DNA from: Thalassobius sp034670005
Lineage (GTDB): Bacteria; Pseudomonadota; Alphaproteobacteria; Rhodobacterales; Rhodobacteraceae
Direction of reading: 5' to 3'
DNA length: 64,000 nucleotides
Assembly (NCBI RefSeq): GCF_034670005.1
Contig: NZ_JAXMOH010000005.1
Span: 151,156 to 215,155, forward strand
Below the pieces are notes generated by a model. That model was not told where the DNA came from. It saw nothing but the letters and a program-made list of their open reading frames with translations, and ran no database searches. Below are positions 40,294 through 49,765 of the stretch, one piece after another. Both the position numbers and the translations under genes were made by a program. How positions within the stretch are numbered: the stretch's first letter is position 1; each line of letters begins with the position of its first letter.

Positions 40294-42270
40294 ATGAGTC
40301 TCCCACCCGGCTTCCTTGATGAATTGCGCAACCGCATCAGCCTGTCTCAGGTGGTGGGGCGCAAGGTCATGTGGGACGCGCGCAAATCCAATCAGGGCAA
40401 GGGCGACATGTGGGCACCGTGCCCGTTCCATCAGGAAAAATCCGCGTCGTTTCACGTCGATGACCGCAAGGGCTTCTATTACTGCTTCGGCTGTCAGGCC
40501 AAGGGCGACGCGATCAGCTTCATCCGCGAAACTGAAAACGTCGATTTCATGGAAGCGGTGGGGATTCTGGCCCGCGAAGCCGGGATGCCGATGCCGCAGC
40601 GCGATCCGCAGGCGCAGCAGAAATCCGACCGTCGTACCCAACTGGCTGAAATCACCGAAATGGCGGCACAGTTTTTCCGGTTGCAGCTGAAACGCAACGG
40701 GGCCGAGGCGGCGCGCGCCTATCTCGACCGGCGGGGACTGAAACCCGAAACCCAGGACAGGTTCGAGATCGGCTTTGCCCCCGATGGCTGGCAGGGCTTG
40801 TGGGATCACCTGTCCGGCAAGGGCGTCGCCGAGGATCTGATCCTCGGTGCCGGGCTGGCCAAGGCGTCGAGCAAAGGCAAGAAACCCTATGACACGTTCC
40901 GCAACCGGATCATGTTCCCGATCCGCGATCCGCGTGGCCGCTGCATTGCCTTTGGTGGTCGAGCGATGGACCCCAATGATAATGCCAAATACCTGAATTC
41001 GCCGGAAACTGAACTCTTCGACAAGGGGCGCAGCCTGTATAATCAGGGCCCCGCCCGCGAAGCGGCCGGCAAGGGTAAACCCTTGGTCGTGGCCGAAGGC
41101 TACATGGATGTGATCGCACTGTCCGAGGCGGGCTTCGGGGCCACTGTCGCGCCATTGGGGACCGCGATTACCGAAAGCCAGCTGCAATTGCTGTGGCGGA
41201 TCGGGCCGGAACCGGTCATCGCGCTGGATGGCGATACCGCCGGGCTGCGGGCTGCGATGCGGGTGATCGACTTGGCTCTGCCGCTGCTGGAGGCCGGCAA
41301 ATCGCTGCGTTTTGCGCTGATGCCCGAAGGATTGGACCCTGACGACCTGATCCGGGCACAGGGGCCTGTAAAAATGCAAACCCTGCTGGATGCGGCCATC
41401 CCGATGGTCGATTTACTGTGGCGGCGCGAAACCGAAGGCCGGAACTTCGACAGCCCCGAACGCAAGGCGACGCTGGACAAGGCATTGCGTGACAAGATCA
41501 AGCTGATCCGCGATCCGTCGATCCGCGCTCATTACGGTCAGGCGATCAAGGATCTGCGCTGGGACCTTTTCCGGCAGAACCGGCGCAAGGCCTTCGTGCC
41601 CGGAAAACCGTTCCAGCCGGGGCAGGGGCGCGGCGGTCGTCGGGGCGATTTCGGCCCCGCCTTCAATCCCGGCACCAAATCTTCGATGCTGGTGTCTGCC
41701 GGGGATACCGCGCAGACCCGGCTGCGCGAAGCGGTGATCCTCGCCACCTTGGTGCGACAGCCCGACCTGATCGCGGAATTCGATTATCAGATCGATCATC
41801 TCGATTGCGCTGATCCCGATTTCGCCCTGCTGCGCGATCGGCTGCTGGACCTGTCGCATCACGACGATATCGCCGATCTGGAAGCCCGCTTGCCCGAACT
41901 GCTGGGCCCGGGGGTTCTTGAAAATCTGTATTCGCTGCCCCATGTGGCGATTGCGCCCTCTGTGCGGCGTTCGGGCGATATCGAAACCGCACGGATGACC
42001 GTTACGGAAGAATTCGCCAAGCTGCAGGCCGAACGCGGCCTCAGCGCTGAAATCGCCGAAGCCGAAGAGGAACTGGGAGGGGTCGCGGACGAAGCGGTAA
42101 CATGGCGCCTGCATCAGGCCGCAGAAACCAAAAACCGCGCCTTGCGCAGCGAACAGGAAGACAAATCGCGCTATGACATCGGCAAGAACGGGGCCCGAAT
42201 CAATCGTGACGAACGCGACGCGCTGGACCGGGTTTTGGGACAAATCAGCTTCACAAAACGGCCGCGTTAG
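40294..42270 (+). CDS. dnaG: DNA primase
   Basis: 658 residues. The CHC2 zinc finger (CPFHQEKSASFHVDDRKGF then CFGC) occupies about residues 45-70. The catalytic core follows with RIMFPIRDPRGRCIAFGGR, and the TOPRIM domain has VVAEGYMDVIALS and ALDGDTAG. The C-terminal DnaB-interacting region is less conserved. It synthesises RNA primers at the replication fork. It is followed by rpoD in the classical dnaG-rpoD order. Confidence 0.97.
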   Translation: MSLPPGFLDELRNRISLSQVVGRKVMWDARKSNQGKGDMWAPCPFHQEKSASFHVDDRKGFYYCFGCQAKGDAISFIRETENVDFMEAVGILAREAGMPMPQRDPQAQQKSDRRTQLAEITEMAAQFFRLQLKRNGAEAARAYLDRRGLKPETQDRFEIGFAPDGWQGLWDHLSGKGVAEDLILGAGLAKASSKGKKPYDTFRNRIMFPIRDPRGRCIAFGGRAMDPNDNAKYLNSPETELFDKGRSLYNQGPAREAAGKGKPLVVAEGYMDVIALSEAGFGATVAPLGTAITESQLQLLWRIGPEPVIALDGDTAGLRAAMRVIDLALPLLEAGKSLRFALMPEGLDPDDLIRAQGPVKMQTLLDAAIPMVDLLWRRETEGRNFDSPERKATLDKALRDKIKLIRDPSIRAHYGQAIKDLRWDLFRQNRRKAFVPGKPFQPGQGRGGRRGDFGPAFNPGTKSSMLVSAGDTAQTRLREAVILATLVRQPDLIAEFDYQIDHLDCADPDFALLRDRLLDLSHHDDIADLEARLPELLGPGVLENLYSLPHVAIAPSVRRSGDIETARMTVTEEFAKLQAERGLSAEIAEAEEELGGVADEAVTWRLHQAAETKNRALRSEQEDKSRYDIGKNGARINRDERDALDRVLGQISFTKRPR

Positions 42271-42397
42271 CCGTTTTGGTGAAGAATTGGGAAAGAAATA
42301 CGGGTAAACGGGTTTTCGAATCGGGTAATCGCGCTATTGATTCGCGGTAACGAATCACCCGACACATCCGCGCAGACCGCCCGTGCAGGAGAGCTAA

Positions 42398-44389
42398 ATG
42401 GCCGCTAAAGATACCGAAGACCGCAAGCCAGACGATCAGGACGCCGAAGTTTCGCTCGATATGAGCCAGACCGCCGTCAAACGCATGATCGCCGAAGCGC
42501 GCGAAAAAGGTTACATCACCTACGACCAGCTCAATCAGGTGCTGCCGCCTGATCAGGTCTCCTCGGAACAGATCGAAGACGTGATGTCGATGCTGTCCGA
42601 AATGGGCATCAACATCATCGAGGATGAAGAAGCCGAGGACGAGGAACAGAAAACCACCGCCGTGGTCGACGTGTCCTCGAATAAGGGGGAACTCGCTGTC
42701 TCCTCCGGCGGCACGGAAAAGCTTGACCGGACAGATGACCCGGTGCGTATGTATCTGCGCGAAATGGGATCGGTCGAACTGCTTAGCCGCGAAGGCGAAA
42801 TCGCCATCGCCAAGCGGATCGAAGCAGGCCGCAACACGATGATCCTCGGGTTGTGCGAAAGCCCGCTGACATTTCAGGCGATCACCATCTGGCGCGACGA
42901 ACTCCTGTCCGAAGACATTTTGCTGCGCGATGTGATCGATCTGGAAACCACTTTCGGCAACACGCTGGAGGAAGAAGGCGAAAGCGAACCCGTCGTCGAG
43001 GCGGCCAATGTTGCCGCCGCGCCCAAAACGGCCAAGGATGATCAGCCCGAACTCGATGCCGACGGTAACCCGATCCGCAGCGACGATGATGACGACGATG
43101 ATGACGACGAACAGGCCAACATGTCGCTGGCTGCGATGGAAGCGGCGCTGAAACAACGGGTGCTGGACACGCTGAACCGTATCGCCGAAGATTTCGAACA
43201 CCTGTCGGAAATGCAGGACCTGCGGATTTCGGCCACCCTGAACGAAGACGACACGTTCAGCGCACAGGAAGAAGCGACCTATCAGAAACTGCGCTCGGAA
43301 ATTGTCGAGCTGGTGAACGGTCTGCATCTGCATAACAACCGGATCGAAGCGTTGATCGACCAGCTGTACGGCATCAACCGCCGGATCATGCAGATTGACA
43401 GCGCGATGGTGAAACTGGCTGATCAGGCGCGCATCAACCGCCGCGAATTCGTCGAGGCTTACCGGAATTCCGAACTCGACCCGACCTGGCTTGAACGGAT
43501 GGGGGAAAAGCCCGGGCGCGGCTGGCAAATGTTCATTGAACGCTCGTCCGACAAGGTCGAAGAACTGCGCAATGACATGGCCCAGGTTGGCCAATATGTC
43601 GGTCTCGACATCTCGGAATTCCGCCGCATCGTGTCTCAGGTCCAGAAGGGCGAAAAAGAGGCGCGTCAGGCCAAGAAGGAAATGGTCGAAGCCAATCTGC
43701 GTCTGGTGATCTCGATTGCCAAGAAATACACCAACCGCGGGCTGCAATTCCTCGACCTGATCCAGGAAGGCAACATCGGCCTGATGAAAGCGGTCGATAA
43801 ATTCGAATACCGCCGCGGCTATAAATTCTCGACTTACGCGACATGGTGGATCCGGCAGGCAATCACCCGCTCGATCGCCGATCAGGCCCGCACCATCCGT
43901 ATCCCGGTCCACATGATCGAAACGATCAACAAGCTGGTCCGCACCGGCCGCCAGATGCTGCACGAAATCGGCCGTGAACCGACGCCGGAAGAATTGGCCG
44001 AAAAGCTGCAGATGCCGTTGGAAAAGGTCCGCAAGGTGATGAAGATCGCCAAGGAACCGATTTCACTGGAAACCCCGATTGGCGACGAAGAAGACAGCCA
44101 GCTGGGCGATTTCATCGAAGACAAGAACGCGGTTCTGCCGCTGGATTCCGCCATTCAGGAAAACCTGAAGGAAACCACCACCCGGGTTCTGGCCTCGCTC
44201 ACCCCGCGCGAAGAACGGGTGCTGCGGATGCGGTTCGGCATCGGCATGAACACCGACCACACGCTGGAAGAAGTCGGCCAGCAGTTCAGCGTGACCCGCG
44301 AACGGATCCGTCAGATCGAGGCCAAGGCGCTGCGCAAGCTGAAGCACCCCAGCCGGAGCCGGAAGCTGCGGAGCTTCCTGGATCAGTGA
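42398..44389 (+). CDS. rpoD: RNA polymerase primary sigma factor RpoD
   Basis: 663 residues. Region 1.1 is at the start, region 1.2 has DPVRMYLREMGSVELLSREGE, and a long non-conserved region holds a run of nine Asp (about residues 228-236). Region 2 has YKFSTYATWWIRQAITR, region 3 follows, and region 4.2 has TLEEVGQQFSVTRERIRQIE. The stop codon overlaps the GTG start of a DUF2971 gene, so no terminator of its own is visible. Confidence 0.98.
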   Translation: MAAKDTEDRKPDDQDAEVSLDMSQTAVKRMIAEAREKGYITYDQLNQVLPPDQVSSEQIEDVMSMLSEMGINIIEDEEAEDEEQKTTAVVDVSSNKGELAVSSGGTEKLDRTDDPVRMYLREMGSVELLSREGEIAIAKRIEAGRNTMILGLCESPLTFQAITIWRDELLSEDILLRDVIDLETTFGNTLEEEGESEPVVEAANVAAAPKTAKDDQPELDADGNPIRSDDDDDDDDDEQANMSLAAMEAALKQRVLDTLNRIAEDFEHLSEMQDLRISATLNEDDTFSAQEEATYQKLRSEIVELVNGLHLHNNRIEALIDQLYGINRRIMQIDSAMVKLADQARINRREFVEAYRNSELDPTWLERMGEKPGRGWQMFIERSSDKVEELRNDMAQVGQYVGLDISEFRRIVSQVQKGEKEARQAKKEMVEANLRLVISIAKKYTNRGLQFLDLIQEGNIGLMKAVDKFEYRRGYKFSTYATWWIRQAITRSIADQARTIRIPVHMIETINKLVRTGRQMLHEIGREPTPEELAEKLQMPLEKVRKVMKIAKEPISLETPIGDEEDSQLGDFIEDKNAVLPLDSAIQENLKETTTRVLASLTPREERVLRMRFGIGMNTDHTLEEVGQQFSVTRERIRQIEAKALRKLKHPSRSRKLRSFLDQ

Positions 44390-45264
44390 TCGATATCCAT
44401 CCAGAACTTCCGGAGGTTCTCTTCAAGTATACTTCGGAAGCAGGGCTGTTATCGATCTTACGAAACAAGAGTTTGCGGTTTTCGCGGCCAACTCGCTTCA
44501 ATGATTTGTATGATGCCAAGCTTCAGTTGAGCGCTGGATATGATCGAGAAGCAGTCATATCCGGCGCGCTTGAGAAGCTGTACGCAAGTATTTCTGGTGA
44601 GGACCAAACTCCGCTTGTCGGTTCAATGGGGGCACTAATTGAGTCAATGCGCCCGAAGTTTTCAGAAGATTCGGATAAGGAGCAGTTGTTTGCAGAACTG
44701 AGACTTGGCCTTGAGGAGTCTTTGGATAATCTGCCGGATCTCTTGAAGAAGTATGAACCGGAATTTGAAGCACACTTTCAACTGTCTAAAATTCTTTGTC
44801 TTTCTTCGGACGGTTACTCACCACCGATGTGGGGGAACTACGCGGATAACCTCAAAGGTGCTGCGGTTGGCTTCACGCCTACAGTAGAGGCTGACAGCTT
44901 ATTTCTAACGGCAAAGCCAATTCGCTATTTGGACAAAAGGCCAGCGCTATTGGACGAGGAGCCTCTTATTGAGCAGTTATCTGCCCGTAGTAAGAACGAT
45001 CCAGATGAAATAAGTGAGCGGATCGTGTTTACTAAGGCAATGGCCTGGCAGTACGAAGCTGAGTGGCGGATTGTTGCTGGTCATGGATGGAAGCCGGAGT
45101 CCGAAACGGAGCAGGTTCAATTCCATATTGGCGATCTGCGATACATCGTTTTGGGGACAAGATTTGATCTTGAGAAAGTAGCGGAGGTTAAGGAGTTGAT
45201 GGCTACTTTTCCAAATGCGCGACTTATGTATCTATCGGATGACTATTCATTTATAGAGGCGTAG
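44386..45264 (+). CDS. DUF2971 protein, likely horizontally acquired
   Basis: 292 residues starting at a GTG that overlaps the rpoD TGA. The DUF2971 hallmark is clear: LFKYTSEAGLLSILRNKSLR followed by FSRPTRFNDLYDAK, then WGNYADNLKGAAVGF and WQYEAEWRIV. Base composition drops sharply at the rpoD stop (many AT-ending codons such as tta, ata, aga) and returns to normal after 45264. Members occur scattered in genomic islands; the biochemical role is unknown. It would be expressed from the rpoD transcript. A later start without overlap is possible but would cut the domain. Confidence 0.85.
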   Translation: MIDIHPELPEVLFKYTSEAGLLSILRNKSLRFSRPTRFNDLYDAKLQLSAGYDREAVISGALEKLYASISGEDQTPLVGSMGALIESMRPKFSEDSDKEQLFAELRLGLEESLDNLPDLLKKYEPEFEAHFQLSKILCLSSDGYSPPMWGNYADNLKGAAVGFTPTVEADSLFLTAKPIRYLDKRPALLDEEPLIEQLSARSKNDPDEISERIVFTKAMAWQYEAEWRIVAGHGWKPESETEQVQFHIGDLRYIVLGTRFDLEKVAEVKELMATFPNARLMYLSDDYSFIEA

Positions 45265-45368
45265 CTTCAATGCGTTGTAGGGTGGACTTTCAGCCCCCTC
45301 ACACCCCCTTGCCCTCAACCGCCCAAGCCCGCACACTGGCGCCCAAACGGAACCAACGGGATCACCCT

Positions 45369-45653
45369 ATGTCACTGCTTTCCAAACTCTTCGGCGCCGG
45401 TCGGTCGGCGCCAAAGGCCAAACCCGAACCGCAACCCGAAGACTATAACGGCTTCCGCATCTTCCCCGATCCGATGCCGGGCGAGGGCGGGTTCCGCGTT
45501 GCCGCCCGGATTGAGAAAGAAATCGACGGAGACTTAAAAACCCATCAAATGATCCGCGCCGACACCATCCAGTCGCCCGAAGAAGCCCGCAGCGCGAGCC
45601 TGCGCAAGGCCAAGGTCTTCATTGATCAGATGGGGAACGGCATTTTCCGCTGA
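45369..45653 (+). CDS. HlyU-family protein
   Basis: 94 residues from ATG 45369. PEDYNGFRIFPDPMPGEGGF and RVAARIEKEI, plus ADTIQSPEEARSASLRKAK, fit the HlyU superfamily, small beta-rich proteins named after a Vibrio haemolysin activator although this branch lacks an HTH. It is followed one base later by a YjbQ gene and is probably co-transcribed with it. Confidence 0.82.
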   Translation: MSLLSKLFGAGRSAPKAKPEPQPEDYNGFRIFPDPMPGEGGFRVAARIEKEIDGDLKTHQMIRADTIQSPEEARSASLRKAKVFIDQMGNGIFR

Positions 45654-45654
45654 C

Positions 45655-46074
<420 letters not shown>

Positions 46075-46157
46075 CAAATCGGTGATAATGGGTTTCACCC
46101 CCTGCGCTGGGCTGCGTTTTTCGTCATATTGGCCGCAACACTACACAGGATATTGTA

Positions 46158-47384
46158 ATGAAATCCGAACGCTTCAGTTTCACCGGCCATGACGGCAGCA
46201 CGCTGGCGGCCCGGCTCGACCTGCCCGAGGGTCAGGTCTGTGCCACGGCGCTGTTTGCCCATTGTTTCACCTGTTCCAAGGATATCCCCGCCGCGCGCCG
46301 CATTTCGTCCCGGCTGGCATCGCAGGGCATTGCCGTTTTGCGGTTCGATTTCACCGGGCTGGGCCATTCCGAGGGGGAATTTGCCAATACCAATTTCACC
46401 ACCAATGTGGCCGACCTGATCCTTGCCGCCCGGGCGCTGGGGGAAAAGCTGATGCCGCCACAATTGCTGATTGGTCATTCTTTGGGCGGGGCGGCGATGC
46501 TGAAAGCGGCGGGGAATATCCCTACCGCCCATGCTGTGGCCACCATTGGTGCGCCGTTCGACCCGTCCCATGTGGCGCAAAATTTCGCCGCACAGCTCGA
46601 TGAAATCCGCGCGCAGGGCAAGGCAGAGGTTGATCTGGAAGGGCGCCGTTTTACCATCTGCGAACATTTCCTCGACGATATCGCCGCGCAACAGATGGGG
46701 CCCGCGATCCGGGAAATGAAAAAGGCGCTGCTGGTCCTGCACGCGCCGCGCGATACCGTGGTGGGCATCGACAATGCGGCTGAAATTTTCGCCGCCGCAC
46801 TGCATCCGAAATCCTTTGTCACGCTGGATGATGCCGATCATCTGATCAGCCGCGAAGAAGATGCCGAATATGTCGCGGATACCATCGCCACATGGGCTGG
46901 CCGCTATGTCGATCTGGTCGAAGAAGACTTCCCCAAACACGCCCCGGACGGTGTGATCCGGGTGTCCGAAGCCGATGCCTCCGGTTTGCTTCAGGATGTC
47001 AATATCGCGGGTAAACATCATATGCTGGCCGATGAACCGCTGGAAATGGGCGGCACCGATCTGGGCCCCAACCCTTATCAGTTCCTTGCCGCAGGCCTTG
47101 GTGCTTGCACCACCATGACCCTGCGGATCTATGCACGCCACAAGAACCTGCCGCTGGAACATGTGTCGGTCGAGGTCACCCATGACAAACGCCACGGCGA
47201 AGAAATCGACCCCGAAAAAGGCACCGGCAAGGTTGATGTGTTCCGGCGTGAAATCCGTCTGTCGGGGGGGCTCAGCGAAACCGAACGCCAGTCGCTGTTG
47301 CGCATCGCTGACCGTTGCCCTGTCCACAAAACGCTGCATTCGGCCTCTGTCATCGAAACGGTGCTGCGCCCCGACGATGAATAA
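46158..47384 (+). CDS. bifunctional alpha/beta hydrolase - OsmC family protein
   Basis: 408 residues, a fusion. Residues 1-250 are a serine hydrolase with LIGHSLGGAAML as nucleophile elbow. Residues about 265-408 are an OsmC domain with the two redox cysteines in AAGLGACTTMTLRIYARHK and ADRCPVHKTL. OsmC proteins reduce organic hydroperoxides. The fusion is a known arrangement in proteobacteria and may couple ester hydrolysis to peroxide detoxification. It is convergent with a chemoreceptor gene across a terminator. Confidence 0.93.
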   Translation: MKSERFSFTGHDGSTLAARLDLPEGQVCATALFAHCFTCSKDIPAARRISSRLASQGIAVLRFDFTGLGHSEGEFANTNFTTNVADLILAARALGEKLMPPQLLIGHSLGGAAMLKAAGNIPTAHAVATIGAPFDPSHVAQNFAAQLDEIRAQGKAEVDLEGRRFTICEHFLDDIAAQQMGPAIREMKKALLVLHAPRDTVVGIDNAAEIFAAALHPKSFVTLDDADHLISREEDAEYVADTIATWAGRYVDLVEEDFPKHAPDGVIRVSEADASGLLQDVNIAGKHHMLADEPLEMGGTDLGPNPYQFLAAGLGACTTMTLRIYARHKNLPLEHVSVEVTHDKRHGEEIDPEKGTGKVDVFRREIRLSGGLSETERQSLLRIADRCPVHKTLHSASVIETVLRPDDE

Positions 47385-47406
47385 GACGACAAATCGCCGG
47401 ATAGAA

Positions 47407-47434
47407 AACAGCCGCGGAATGAACCGCGGCTGTT
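47407..47434. terminator. terminator shared by osmC-fusion and chemoreceptor 1
   Basis: Stem AACAGCCGCGG / CCGCGGCTGTT with a six-base loop, A-rich on the left and T-rich on the right, so active in both directions. Its arms are almost the same as those behind chemoreceptor 2 (51436). Confidence 0.85.
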
Positions 47435-47458
47435 CTGTTTTGCTACATACCGCCCGGA

Positions 47459-49084
47459 TTACGACGCTGCTTTGAAATCTATCTTCTCAGCGCCATCGTC
47501 GAGGTCCAGATCGATGACCATCGGCGTATCTTTTCCAGAACCCTCGGCGGTGGGAATGTCCGCGCCGCCCTGCAAGGCACCCGTTTCGACTTTGAAAAAG
47601 CCGATGACTTCGGCCAACTGTTCGGCCTGGCTCGACAATTCGGTCGCGGCCGCAGACAGTTCTTCCGATGCGGCGGTGTTGCCTTGGGTCACGCTGTCCA
47701 GACGCTGCACCGATTCATTGATCTGGGTCGACCCGATTGCCAATTCGCGTGAGGCGGAGGTGATGTCGCTGACCAAAGACGAAGTCCGCTCGATCTTCGG
47801 CACCAGATCCTGCAACATCTCACCGGCTTTGGTCGCCGACGAAACCGTGTCCTTGGACAGGATCGAAATCTCGGCTGCCGCCTGCTGGCTGTTTTCTGCC
47901 AGCTTGCGGACTTCCGCCGCGACCACCGCGAAGCCACGACCATGTTCGCCTGCGCGGGCCGCCTCAACGGCTGCGTTCAGCGCCAACAGGTCGGTCTGAC
48001 GTGCGATTTCCTGCAGGATCATGATGCGATCACCGATGGTCTTCATCGATTCCACCGCCTTGCTTACCGCCTCGCCCGATGTAATGGCGTCAGTGGCCGC
48101 CTGGCGAGCGATTTCATCGGTGGTGTTGGCATTGTCCGACGTGGTCGAGATATTGGCCGACATCTGCTCCACCGCCGTGGACACTTCTTCGGTCGATCCA
48201 GCCTGTACCGAGGCGCCTTCGGAAAGGGTTTCCGACGTGCCCGAAACCTGGCTTGCGCCGGCGACAAGATTGCTTACTGCCGAACCGACGTTTTCCACCG
48301 TATCCCGCAAATGTCTTACCATATCGTTCTGGGCGTTCAGCAGGTCGCTGAGTTCGTTATTGCCCTTAACCGTCACCGTGCTGCGCAGATCGCCCGAAGC
48401 CACCTTGCGCGCCAGCGCGATCGACTCGTTCAGCCCGGAAGAAAGCTTGCGGATGATCAACACCGAAGAAATCAGCATAAAGGCGACCGCCCCGGCCATT
48501 GCCATGAACAAATTTTGGCGCACTGCAAAATAATCTTCCTGCGCTTTCAGAACCGCCTGATTCATCTCGTCCGAATAGAAGGCTTCGACGTCCTTTGCCA
48601 AACTGTTGATCTTGGCCATCGCCGGGTTTGCGTCATGATGGTACACTTCATTCGCGCGTGAATCGCCTGCGAATTCATAGGTGATTGATTGTTCGGTATA
48701 CTGTGCGAACTTGTCCACTTCTGCTGCCATGCTTTTCAGGCTTGGCTGCAAGGTTTCGGACGAATAGGTCGTCATGTCCGCGATGATCTTGCTTGCTTCG
48801 GTGGCGGTATTTTTCAGGTTTTCCTGCAAGTTCGGGATCCTGTTCGGATCGTCCTCGCCGCCTTCCCAACCGATCAGAATATTGGCAACGCTAAGCTGCA
48901 TGTTCCGGGTCATGATCAAAAGGCTTTCAGCCTGCAGAACATGTGCAGTTTGAACATGAACGACTTGTTCCATGTTCTTCTTACCAAGTTCCAAGGCTCT
49001 GAGCGACAAAAGCATACTGCCTGCAAAAATGATGAAAACGGCTGCGAAACTTGCAGCTAACCTTAGTTTTAACGTGAAACGCAT
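47459..49084 (-). CDS. methyl-accepting chemotaxis protein 1
   Basis: 541 residues from ATG 49084. It has TM1 (about 8-27), a helical periplasmic sensor domain (about 30-185), TM2 (about 188-210), a HAMP linker, and an MCP signalling hairpin with tip EIARQTDLLALNAAVEAARA and GEHGRGFAVVAAEVRKLAE. There is no C-terminal NWETF-type tether; instead both receptors end in EKIDFKAxS. It is strongly similar along its length to chemoreceptor 2, which is divergently oriented 681 bp away. Ligand unknown. Confidence 0.95.
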   Translation of the reverse strand: MRFTLKLRLAASFAAVFIIFAGSMLLSLRALELGKKNMEQVVHVQTAHVLQAESLLIMTRNMQLSVANILIGWEGGEDDPNRIPNLQENLKNTATEASKIIADMTTYSSETLQPSLKSMAAEVDKFAQYTEQSITYEFAGDSRANEVYHHDANPAMAKINSLAKDVEAFYSDEMNQAVLKAQEDYFAVRQNLFMAMAGAVAFMLISSVLIIRKLSSGLNESIALARKVASGDLRSTVTVKGNNELSDLLNAQNDMVRHLRDTVENVGSAVSNLVAGASQVSGTSETLSEGASVQAGSTEEVSTAVEQMSANISTTSDNANTTDEIARQAATDAITSGEAVSKAVESMKTIGDRIMILQEIARQTDLLALNAAVEAARAGEHGRGFAVVAAEVRKLAENSQQAAAEISILSKDTVSSATKAGEMLQDLVPKIERTSSLVSDITSASRELAIGSTQINESVQRLDSVTQGNTAASEELSAAATELSSQAEQLAEVIGFFKVETGALQGGADIPTAEGSGKDTPMVIDLDLDDGAEKIDFKAAS

Positions 49085-49765
49085 CTTACTTCCTTTACTA
49101 CGTCCGTGGGGGATCCGACAGAAGCCCGGGTGCGGGCGTGGGTGCAAAGGAAGCGATCCACTTTAGAAATGTTGCACTCGCTTGCAAACCGGGTTTCTGG
49201 CCTGTGTTCTTGATCCTCCACATCAGGTGTGGCGGTAAAAAAGCTAATGGTCCGGGCAGCGGGGTTTTATGAAATCGGTCGGGAAAATCTGCTATTCTAT
49301 ACACAAGAATAGTGAAAATCTGCCTGTTTTCCATGTAGCCGCGCAGGTGGTATTGTCGGTACGTCTGCCGGTTGTTTTAAAGCTCTGTTCCAAGCGCCTC
49401 CGATTCAGCCGGAACTTCACCGGTGCCCCCTGGCGTTTCCGTCAGGATCAGGTTTTGCGGATTGCTATCTATGCGGTCCAAATTAGTTGCTCGCGCACTC
49501 TTGGGGTGAACGAGTACACACTTTCGATACCCGCCCGCCCATCATTGCGGATAGACGGAGCAGATTATCGGCTTTTTTCATAAAACTCCCGGGTTCCCGC
49601 CGTTTCTTTCACCTGACGCTATAGGTGTTGAGTGATTAGAGTGTGTGGGTGTATTCCCGCGTCGTGAATCCGGAGCGTGCTCCACGAGGGAACCGCGTTG
49701 GTTTGCGGTCGTGGATAGCCGGAATCAGCCTCTGATCCTCCCCGAAGGAAGCAGGAGGAAAATTG
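49085..49765. other. 681-bp intergenic region between the two chemoreceptors
   Basis: No convincing gene. The longest forward frame (49269-49583) has poor codon use and no RBS. The region contains a CCACA / TGTGG hairpin near 49218, a symmetric block at 49283-49323, a GGAGC / GCTCC hairpin near 49671, and long 5' leaders for both receptors. It probably holds both promoters and their regulators' sites. Confidence 0.6.
49283..49323. promoter_or_regulatory. direct repeats around an inverted repeat (candidate control site)
   Basis: The 10-bp direct repeat GAAAATCTGC occurs at 49283-49292 and 49314-49323, exactly 31 bp apart (three helical turns). Between them lie the arms CTATTC (49292-49297) and GAATAG (49307-49312). 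The position between divergent genes and the phasing suggest a protein-binding site. Confidence 0.45.

Noticed and set aside
42251..43963. 570-residue minus-strand open frame over rpoD
   Set aside because: Entirely antisense to rpoD and rich in FDHVDRD-type shadow residues; no RBS or domain.
49269..49583. 104-residue open frame between the two chemoreceptors
   Set aside because: No RBS, poor codon bias and no recognisable domain; more likely regulatory DNA.
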